DNA of 64,000 bases from Stutzerimonas stutzeri (lineage in GTDB: Bacteria > Pseudomonadota > Gammaproteobacteria > Pseudomonadales > Pseudomonadaceae): assembly GCF_015291885.1 (NCBI RefSeq), contig NZ_CP036186.1:3189001-3253000 (forward strand), given 5' to 3'. Made by a program: the position numbers and the translations under genes. The notes below the pieces were generated by a model that saw nothing but the letters and a program-made list of their open reading frames with translations, made no database searches and was not told the origin of the DNA. Position 1 is the first letter of the stretch, and the number at the start of each line of letters is the position of its first letter. Positions 58,553 to 64,000 of the stretch are shown here, in pieces.

Positions 58553-58599
58553 GCACTAAGTAGCGGGAGGCGCCGAATGGCTGCGCTGTGGAGGATGCT

Positions 58600-58839
58600 T
58601 CAAGCGCCGATTTTCTTGGCCACCTCAGCGAGCTTGTCGCGCATCGGCTGGTCGATTTCCTCGGGCCGGATGCGTTCGATGATCTTTGTCAGCACACGCA
58701 CTTCGTTTTCATCGATATCACCGTCGCGCTCGGCGATGTCCAGCAGTGCGCCCAGCTCGCTCACGTCCAGGCGGCCATCATTGGCAAAGCACTGAATCGA
58801 GCGGAAGGACATTTCCAGATAATCCCTGGGTTCAGACAT
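58600..58839 (-). CDS. Small TerB-like/EF-hand-like acidic protein
   Basis: 79 residues from ATG 58839 (AAGGAG 7 bases upstream); longer frames to 59256 are shadows. A compact all-helical acidic protein (FRSIQCFANDGRLDVSELGA, LLDIAERDGDIDENEVRVLT) with DxDxD-like Asp loops, resembling a half TerB domain or EF-hand pair. TerB proteins bind metal and associate with membrane stress modules. Sits between flotillin and the giant ATPase in the operon. Confidence 0.75.
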   Translation of the reverse strand: MSEPRDYLEMSFRSIQCFANDGRLDVSELGALLDIAERDGDIDENEVRVLTKIIERIRPEEIDQPMRDKLAEVAKKIGA

Positions 58840-58918
58840 AAACACTCCTTGCTGCAGCGGCTCAATAGGTGAGCCAAAACGGGCGCTCTGCTTTTTAGAT
58901 GCAGGCGCCCTGGGATCA

Positions 58919-60961
58919 TCAAACTTCGCTGGCGTCTGCGCGCACCGGTTTGGCTTCGGCAGCGCGGCCATTGAGCAGGCGCGCCAGCACGTCCTGAACG
59001 ACTGGACTCTTGCCAACCACACCTTCGATCGCCTTGCCCACCGACAACGACTTGGCAAAGGAATTGAAGAAGTCGCCTTCGCCACCGACGATTTCGATCT
59101 TGGCCTTTGAGAGCGCTGCCGACAGCACCTCTGCCTGGTCCTTGGCAATGTCCTTGTTCGCCGCGATCGAGGCCATCGCCTCTTCGAAGCTCTTCTCCAG
59201 CTGCATGCGGAACTCTTCGTGCTGGCGGGCGCCATCGCTGAGCGAGTCCAGTGCACCGAACTTTTTGCCCAAGCCTTCGGCCTCGGCGTTCAGGCGTTCC
59301 AAGAGCACGTGCGCCTCGGCCATACCCAGATCCTGGGCCGCCTTGGCCTTGGCACTGCCCAACTGCTCCTCGCCACGCGCCTGAGCGGTGAGTTTTTCTT
59401 CCAGCACCTTGGCCTCGGCCAAGCCGTCCTTTTCCTTGGCGCCTGCTTTGGCCTCAATCACCCGTGCCTCTGCCAGGCCCTTCTCCTGCTCGCCCTTGGC
59501 AGCAGCGATCAGTTGCTCCGCTTGCACACGCGCTTCGGCCAGCCCTTCCTTCTCCTTCGCAGCCGCGGTGACTTCACGCACGCGCGCATCAGCCAGGCCA
59601 GGTGCTGCACGCTCGGCTTCGACGCCTTCGGCAAGCTTCTTCTTCGCCTCAGCCTGCTTGGCGGCTGCCTCCAGCTCGGCCTGGGCCAGCGTATTGATTT
59701 CCACAGCCTTGTGCTTGGAGCGCGTTTCGTCCGCCTCGGCCTGCTTGACCTGACGTACCAGCTCCTGCTCTGCCTCGGCCTGGGCGTTGAGCACCACGAC
59801 CTGCTTCATTCGCTCGGCCTCGGAGACCTCGCGGACTTCCTTGATGCGTTCCTCTTCCTGGGCAACTGTTTTCTCGACCGCCACACGCTCACGAATGACT
59901 GAAGCAATATTCTTGCGCTCTTCTTCCAGCGCCTTTTCCTTTTCGATTCGCTGCAGTTCAACTTCGCGCTCGCGAGCCACGATCTCCAGATCCTTGGCAC
60001 GCGTCACTTTCTCGACTTCGATGACCACGGCACGCTGGCGGTTCTGTTGCGCCACCTCGACTTCACGCTGGTGGTTCTCGGCGCGGATATCCAGCTCCTG
60101 CTGGGTTTGAATGCGGGCCTGCTCGGCCTTCAACCGCTCCTCTTCCTGCACCTTTAGCGTTTCAGCATGCTCACGCGCACGAATGGTCTCGATCTCCCGC
60201 TTCTGCCTAGCAACCGCATCAGCCTCCTGACGCTCGAGCGCCAGAGTAGCCTCACGGGTTTCGACGTTCTTCTTCTTGATAGCCAACTCTTCGTTGCGCT
60301 CGAAGTCGTTGGTGATGATGTTCTGCGCAGCAGTTAGCTGAGTGATCTTGCGAATACCTTCAGCATCGAGAATGTTGTTCGGGTCCAGGGAGCTTTTGGG
60401 TGTTTGCTCCAGGTAATCAATTGCGACGTCTTCGAGCACATAGCCATTCAGATCGTTGCCGATCACCTCGACGATACGGTCACGGAAGCTCTGGCGTTCT
60501 TCGAATAACTGAACGAAATCGAAGCGCTTGCCCACGGTCTTCAGTGCTTCGGAGAACTTGGCGTTGAACAGCTCATTTACCGCCGCACGATCAGAGGCAC
60601 GATCCACGCCGATCGCCTTGGCGACCTTCAGCACATCCTGCTGGGTCTCGTTTACCCGTAGATAAAAGGCGACGGTGATATCGGCGCGAAGGTTGTCCTG
60701 GCAGATCAGGCCATCTTTGCCGCGCCGATCGACTTCCAGCGTCAGCAAGGAGATCTTCATGAACTCCTTTTTGTAGATCACCGGATAGACCAAGGCGCCA
60801 GTGAAGTGGACCTTGGGCATCGAAGACATGTCGTTGACGATCAGCGCCGTGCCTTGTGGGACTTTTATATAGAAGGCTTTGAACAGGACAAAAAAGCCCA
60901 TGATCAACAGGAAGAACACGCCCAACCCAATCAGGAAAGGCATCACCAGTTCGAGGCTCAT
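58919..60961 (-). CDS. yqiK: Flotillin/SPFH protein, YqiK-like
   Basis: 680 residues. N-terminal membrane helix (LIGLGVFFLLIMGFFVLFK), SPFH/band-7 domain (about 30-230), a long charged coiled coil (230-450), and an Ala/Glu/Lys-rich section (about 451-560) with five imperfect repeats starting GLAEARV or similar, then a C-terminal domain. Flotillins assemble microdomain scaffolds in the membrane. AAGGAG precedes ATG 60961. Between the YqiJ-like gene (27 bp) and the TerB-like gene (79 bp) in the operon. Confidence 0.93.
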   Translation of the reverse strand: MSLELVMPFLIGLGVFFLLIMGFFVLFKAFYIKVPQGTALIVNDMSSMPKVHFTGALVYPVIYKKEFMKISLLTLEVDRRGKDGLICQDNLRADITVAFYLRVNETQQDVLKVAKAIGVDRASDRAAVNELFNAKFSEALKTVGKRFDFVQLFEERQSFRDRIVEVIGNDLNGYVLEDVAIDYLEQTPKSSLDPNNILDAEGIRKITQLTAAQNIITNDFERNEELAIKKKNVETREATLALERQEADAVARQKREIETIRAREHAETLKVQEEERLKAEQARIQTQQELDIRAENHQREVEVAQQNRQRAVVIEVEKVTRAKDLEIVAREREVELQRIEKEKALEEERKNIASVIRERVAVEKTVAQEEERIKEVREVSEAERMKQVVVLNAQAEAEQELVRQVKQAEADETRSKHKAVEINTLAQAELEAAAKQAEAKKKLAEGVEAERAAPGLADARVREVTAAAKEKEGLAEARVQAEQLIAAAKGEQEKGLAEARVIEAKAGAKEKDGLAEAKVLEEKLTAQARGEEQLGSAKAKAAQDLGMAEAHVLLERLNAEAEGLGKKFGALDSLSDGARQHEEFRMQLEKSFEEAMASIAANKDIAKDQAEVLSAALSKAKIEIVGGEGDFFNSFAKSLSVGKAIEGVVGKSPVVQDVLARLLNGRAAEAKPVRADASEV

Positions 60962-60988
60962 TACATCAACTCCTTTTAAAAAGCGGGC

Positions 60989-61633
60989 TTAGACGCCCTT
61001 GAATTCACTTTCGGTAATGACCCGATAGGCATTCTCGGCCTCCAGGTACTCCAGCAAAACCACGCGATCACCGCGCTTGAACGCGGCCTGCTCATCCGCT
61101 CTGACTCGCAGGATCAGCCCAGCACCACCATCATCCAGCGTGGCCTCGCCAAAACTCGACGTGACTGTACCGCTGCGCACGACAGCTACCTGGCCGAGCA
61201 ACGAACGATGAGTGGGTGCGTGAAGCTTCAGAAACAGCGGGCGAAGAGGACGGACAAGCGCGCCGCAGATCGGCACTGCCAGCAGCAGTGCAAGCACGGT
61301 CAGCACCAGGCCTAGTGGGTAACGCAAAATGCCGAGCGGCAGGAAACGCAGCACCAGCAGCTGAGCGAAATAACAGAACAGCCAGGAAAAGAAGAACAGC
61401 AGGGTCAGCACCAGCGTGACTGGAACCCCGGATAGACCGAATTTGAGCAACAGGCCAGCCAGGCCTTCCGGCTGAAACGACGTATCTTCGAGAGAAGACT
61501 CCATCTCGACGTCGAGTACGTCCACGTCGACCATGCCGAGCGCTGCCACGCACCAGTACAGAATGGCTATACCCAGCACGAAGCTGAGTAGCACCACCGG
61601 GAAGCTCAAAGCAGTCTGTACGAACAAATCCAT
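60989..61633 (-). CDS. yqiJ: OB-fold membrane protein, YqiJ-like
   Basis: 214 residues: hydrophobic helices at about 10-32, 62-92 and 98-120, then a C-terminal OB/NfeD-like soluble domain (LLGQVAVVRSGTVTSSFGEA, LRVRADEQAAFKRGDRVVLL). Such NfeD-like proteins partner with flotillins (YqiJ with YqiK in E. coli). AAGGAAG upstream. Third gene of the operon, 68 bp after pspA and 27 bp before flotillin. Likely modulates the flotillin assembly. Confidence 0.88.
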   Translation of the reverse strand: MDLFVQTALSFPVVLLSFVLGIAILYWCVAALGMVDVDVLDVEMESSLEDTSFQPEGLAGLLLKFGLSGVPVTLVLTLLFFFSWLFCYFAQLLVLRFLPLGILRYPLGLVLTVLALLLAVPICGALVRPLRPLFLKLHAPTHRSLLGQVAVVRSGTVTSSFGEATLDDGGAGLILRVRADEQAAFKRGDRVVLLEYLEAENAYRVITESEFKGV

Positions 61634-61701
61634 GGATCACTTCCTTGTGTTGTGGCGCCTTCCCCACCAACTCCGCGCGACCGGCTCCACCTGCGTCGGG
61701 G

Positions 61702-62397
61702 TCAGCCCTTAGCCTTATCCTTCAGGCGCGCGAGCACGCTGTCTGCACTGGCATCGTCGGCAACGATCCCCGCGGCGCGCAGTTTGGCGTCAAGTGATTC
61801 GTCAACGTGGGACGCTTGTGCCAGCTCGGCCGTTGCCTCCATCTTCGCTGCGCGCTCGGCCTGTTGCTGCTTGATCCGCTCGAGCGACTCAACCGCGGTG
61901 TGCAATTTGGCCTGGGAGCCGCCGTAGCGCTGGGCCACGGCCATCTGGGCCTTCTGCACACTCTCCGTAGCCTTGACCGTATCAACCTGCTGCTTGAGCC
62001 GCTTGATATGTGCTTCCGCCTGACTGACGGCCTTGCGCAGTTGCGCCACGCTCTCAGCGTAATTATCGGCCTGTTCGCGCTCGGCTAACTGCTCAGCCTC
62101 AAGATTGGCAATCTTTGCGGCAACTTCCTTGGCCAACGGCTCGTCTCCGGCCTCGAGCGCTTTCAACGCATACTGCTCGTATTCGCTAATTGCTTTAGCT
62201 GCCTTGTTGACACGCTCCGCAGCCAACTTCTGCTTGGCCATTATTTCAGCCAATGCCTCCTTGGCTTTGCGCAATTCGGAATCGGCATCGCGAATTTCCT
62301 GATCAAGAATACGCAGCGCTTGGCTATCCACTACCGCCTCGCCCGCCTCATTGACACCACCGCGCAGAGCGGTAAGCAACTTGCTCCATACATTCAT
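61702..62397 (-). CDS. pspA: PspA/IM30 family protein
   Basis: 231 residues, ESCRT-III-like membrane-repair coiled-coil protein, related to E. coli YjfJ. N-terminal MNVWSKLLTALRGGVNEAGEA (amphipathic helix), then long helices (RILDQEIRDADSELRKAKEA, YALKALEAGDEPLAKEVAAK) and a short C-terminal helix. AAAGGAG sits ahead of ATG 62397. Second gene of the operon, 19 bp after the DUF2170 gene. Expected to bind stressed inner membrane and oligomerise. Confidence 0.93.
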   Translation of the reverse strand: MNVWSKLLTALRGGVNEAGEAVVDSQALRILDQEIRDADSELRKAKEALAEIMAKQKLAAERVNKAAKAISEYEQYALKALEAGDEPLAKEVAAKIANLEAEQLAEREQADNYAESVAQLRKAVSQAEAHIKRLKQQVDTVKATESVQKAQMAVAQRYGGSQAKLHTAVESLERIKQQQAERAAKMEATAELAQASHVDESLDAKLRAAGIVADDASADSVLARLKDKAKG

Positions 62398-62416
62398 CTC
62401 AGATCTCCTTTAAAGC

Positions 62417-63037
62417 TCAAACGTCGGCCTTGAGAAAGCCTTCGTACGCCTCGGTAGCCTTGATCACGTTATCGCCAAGCAACTCGATCTCCAGCACCAC
62501 ATCCGAAAGCGTGGACGCCGAACTCAATGCACCGAACATGGTGTAGCAAGGCTGACCATCCGGAAGCGACTCGATGCCGACGCACGAAAGCGGAAACAAC
62601 TTGTGGGTGCGCAATATCTGCTCATTGAATACGTTCGGATCCTGCACATCCGAAACCGGCCAGAGCAGCGCCTCGACGATGATCTGCTCGCCAATCACCG
62701 CGACGTAGATTGGCAAATCACCATACTCACGCATCGTGACGCGCAAACTGGCATCAGCCCCCTCGATCAGCTCGATTGCAATCTGACCGCTTTTGCAGAG
62801 CTCAGTGGTTTCAATAGCGTCATGCAACGCCTGGGCGGTCCATAGCTGCGGCATATTCATACCTTCTTCCATTTCACATGAAGCCAGCCCCTGAAGCGGC
62901 TGGCGCATTCTCTTCTCCATCGCCGCAAGCCGCGCTGAATGTTCGGGCAAGATCCAAACTTCCTTCTTCACCAATCCCTGATCACGAAGACGTTGGCGGA
63001 AGAGGCGCTGATAATGTGCGGACGATTTCGTTTCCAT
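62417..63037 (-). CDS. DUF2170 (YjfI-like) protein with N-terminal ribbon-helix-helix-like region
   Basis: 206 residues from ATG 63037; the longer frame covers the promoter region. The C-terminal part is DUF2170 (QALHDAIETTELCKSGQIAI, VIKATEAYEGFLK), as in E. coli YjfI of the yjfIJ pair. The first 45 residues (YQRLFRQRLRDQGLVKKEVW then ILPEHSARLAAMEKRMR) resemble the strand-helix-helix of antitoxin-like ribbon-helix-helix proteins, so it may bind DNA. First gene of the operon, just downstream of two direct repeats. Autoregulation is inferred. Confidence 0.82.
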   Translation of the reverse strand: METKSSAHYQRLFRQRLRDQGLVKKEVWILPEHSARLAAMEKRMRQPLQGLASCEMEEGMNMPQLWTAQALHDAIETTELCKSGQIAIELIEGADASLRVTMREYGDLPIYVAVIGEQIIVEALLWPVSDVQDPNVFNEQILRTHKLFPLSCVGIESLPDGQPCYTMFGALSSASTLSDVVLEIELLGDNVIKATEAYEGFLKADV

Positions 63038-63052
63038 AGCGGCCAAGATAGC

Positions 63053-63088
63053 ATCACATGTAATAAGCACAACAAAATCACATGTAAT
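63053..63088. promoter_or_regulatory. Two perfect 12-bp direct repeats upstream of the Psp operon
   Basis: ATCACATGTAAT at 63053-63064 and 63077-63088 (24 bp centre to centre), each with the palindromic core ACATGT. They lie 16 to 51 bases before the first gene and just downstream of the sigma-54-like element, a usual place for repressor operators. Candidate binder: the RHH-like N terminus of the first gene product. Confidence 0.6.
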
Positions 63089-63104
63089 TTTCGCGAAACG
63101 TGAC

Positions 63105-63119
63105 GCAATGCGTAAGCCA
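63105..63119 (-). promoter_or_regulatory. Candidate sigma-54 (-24/-12) promoter of the Psp-flotillin operon
   Basis: Minus strand TGGC-TTACGCA-TTGC has both invariant ends of the TGGCACG-N4-TTGC consensus with correct spacing (GG-N10-GC). Start would be near 63093, before the direct repeats. E. coli pspA uses sigma-54 with PspF; no PspF-like activator is in this window. Such matches also occur by chance. Confidence 0.4.
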
Positions 63120-63227
63120 TACCCTGCTGAAGGACGGCACGACCCTTCGAGCATTGTCGCTCAGCCCCCTATCTAATGCCGCCAACTACCACACGCACTG
63201 GTAAATACACGAGGCGACGAACGATCT

Positions 63228-63256
63228 TTGACAATTATTCTCATTCTGATTAGCAT
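63228..63256 (+). promoter_or_regulatory. bfd promoter with overlapping Fur box
   Basis: TTGACA (63228-63233), 17-base spacer, TAGCAT (63251-63256). The spacer holds ACAATTATTCTCATTCTGA (63231-63249), a good Fur-box match (reverse strand reads AATGAGAATAATTGTC). Iron repression of bfd would follow, as known for P. aeruginosa, where Bfd is made under iron starvation to release iron from bacterioferritin. Confidence 0.75.
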
Positions 63257-63289
63257 CGCTACCAACAACGAACTTAACGGGTAGTGCTC

Positions 63290-63508
63290 ATGTACGTCTG
63301 CCTTTGCCAGGGTGTAACCGACGGCCAGATTCGCGATGCCATTTACGAAGGCTGTTGCAGCTACCGTGAAGTGCGTGAATCGACAGGCGTCGCCAGCCAG
63401 TGCGGCAAATGCGCCTGCGTTGCCAAACAGGTCGTTCGCGAGACGCTCAGCAACGTACAGAATGCGCAGGCATCCCTCGCCTACCCTGCGAGTTTCGTTC
63501 AGGCTTAG
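63290..63508 (+). CDS. bfd: Bacterioferritin-associated ferredoxin
   Basis: 72 residues from ATG 63290 (MYVCLCQ is the family start; an in-frame ATG at 63284 is two codons earlier). [2Fe-2S] ligands CLC, and C-x2-C in SQCGKCACVAKQVV, are intact (Cys4, Cys6, about Cys38 and Cys41). Bfd reduces haem in bacterioferritin to mobilise stored Fe. Fur-box promoter upstream, terminator downstream, bacterioferritin next: the Bfd-BfrB pairing. Confidence 0.95.
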   Translation: MYVCLCQGVTDGQIRDAIYEGCCSYREVRESTGVASQCGKCACVAKQVVRETLSNVQNAQASLAYPASFVQA

Positions 63509-63522
63509 CAGACTGAAGCCGT

Positions 63523-63550
63523 AAAGCCGGGCCATGCCCGGCTTTTTTTT
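63523..63550 (+). terminator. Intrinsic terminator after bfd
   Basis: AAAGCCGGGC, loop CAT, GCCCGGCTTT followed by a T-run. Begins 15 bases after the bfd stop, so bfd and bfr transcripts are separate. Confidence 0.93.
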
Positions 63551-63635
63551 GCCTGCAAATCAGTCAGTTGCCGACATTGATGCGGAACGCAACCATTCTC
63601 GCTAGGTTTTAGCTTTTGCATTCAATGACTTAGGT

Positions 63636-63664
63636 TTGACAGGCTGCCCTGCCGTGGCCAGACT
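63636..63664 (+). promoter_or_regulatory. Candidate promoter for bacterioferritin gene
   Basis: TTGACA (63636-63641), 17-base spacer, CAGACT (63659-63664), about 37 bases before the ATG. The -35 is perfect and the -10 poor. No Fur box seen in the 190-bp gap between bfd and this gene. Confidence 0.35.
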
Positions 63665-63700
63665 GCTTCCATTCCCCACCGCTTCAGGCAGGCTAATTAC

Positions 63701-64000
63701 ATGAAAGGCGACAAGCTGGTCATTCAGCACCTCAACAAGATTCTCGGCAACGAACTGGTAGCCATCAACCAGTACTTCCTGCACGCGCGCATGTATGAGG
63801 ACTGGGGTCTCGGCAAGCTCGGCAAGCATGAATACGAAGAATCCATCGACGAGATGAAGCATGCGGACAAGCTGATCAAGCGCATCCTGTTCCTGGAAGG
63901 CCTGCCTAATCTGCAGGACCTGAGCAAACTGCTGATCGGCGAGAACACCCGCGAGATGCTCGAGTGCGACCTGAAGCTGGAACAGGGCGGCATACAGGAC
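63701..64000 (+). CDS. bfrB: Bacterioferritin, N-terminal 100 residues (3' end outside window)
   Basis: Iron-storage haem ferritin, cut by the window end. Ferroxidase ligands Glu18, Glu51, His54, Glu47 and Glu94 and the haem axial Met52 (DEMKHADKL) are all visible, so it is the haem-binding, catalytic type, matching BfrB of P. aeruginosa, which pairs with Bfd. Start ATG 63701 ([12 protein letters not shown]). Works with bfd just upstream, which delivers electrons for iron release. Confidence 0.94.
   Translation, partial: MKGDKLVIQHLNKILGNELVAINQYFLHARMYEDWGLGKLGKHEYEESIDEMKHADKLIKRILFLEGLPNLQDLSKLLIGENTREMLECDLKLEQGGIQD

Noticed and set aside
63129..63148. GAAGG-N10-CCTTC repeat upstream of the sigma-54-like site
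   Set aside because: Arms are short and it lies too close to the core for a typical activator site; could be chance.

Overview
The window reads as chromosomal DNA of a Pseudomonas-type gammaproteobacterium, most likely the Stutzerimonas (Pseudomonas stutzeri) group. Codon use is uniformly GC-rich. Many blocks match Pseudomonas gene order as I remember it: tsaB-adk-ppc, the DUF4398/OmpA lipoprotein pair, prfB-lysS, bfd-bfrB, and a CcoG-like gene followed by a MocR regulator. No transposase, integrase, tRNA, rRNA or CRISPR array was seen. The species call is an inference from recalled gene order and protein similarity.

Layout. 1-1.5 kb: end of a copper-tolerance locus (copB and a cytochrome c with a His-rich tail). 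1.5-4.8 kb: DUF3087 membrane protein, GNAT acetyltransferase, a pirin-wrbA pair, FKBP isomerase. 4.8-11.4 kb: periplasmic glucan synthesis (opgG-opgH) with a GH3 beta-glucosidase upstream. 11.5-16.6 kb: PhzF-like isomerase, LrgA/LrgB pair, ccoG and a MocR-type regulator. 16.7-20.2 kb: diguanylate cyclase, a degenerate metallo-beta-lactamase-fold protein, a GST and a divergent TetR. 20.3-25.2 kb: RND pump, adaptor and TetR. 25.2-34.6 kb: rsmJ, extensin-like protein, DUF72 protein, tsaB, adk, ppc and envelope lipoproteins. 34.7-40.8 kb: small membrane proteins, a DUF1704 putative metallopeptidase, lysS, and prfB with its programmed frameshift. 40.9-46.8 kb: DUF533/TerB protein, XenA-like reductase, molybdopterin oxidoreductase, recJ. 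46.8-51.3 kb: winged-helix regulator divergent from pxpABC (5-oxoprolinase) and an NRAMP-like transporter.

The most unusual locus is the minus-strand run from 63037 down to 51999. It holds eight closely spaced genes: DUF2170/YjfI-like, PspA/IM30, YqiJ-like OB-fold membrane protein, YqiK-like flotillin, a small TerB-like protein, a 1748-residue DUF3686-AAA+ ATPase, a rhomboid protease and a phospholipase-D-family protein. It joins in one apparent operon what E. coli keeps as separate yjfIJ and yqiJK loci, and adds an ATPase, an intramembrane protease and a PLD enzyme. Its upstream region has a sigma-54-like element and two perfect 12-bp direct repeats placed like repressor operators. I infer a membrane-integrity or stress (possibly defence-like) system. 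The window closes with iron storage: bfd under a Fur-box promoter, and the start of a bacterioferritin gene.

Start codons were moved inward where the longest open frame ran into a neighbouring gene or lacked a ribosome binding site. These choices are explained in each entry.
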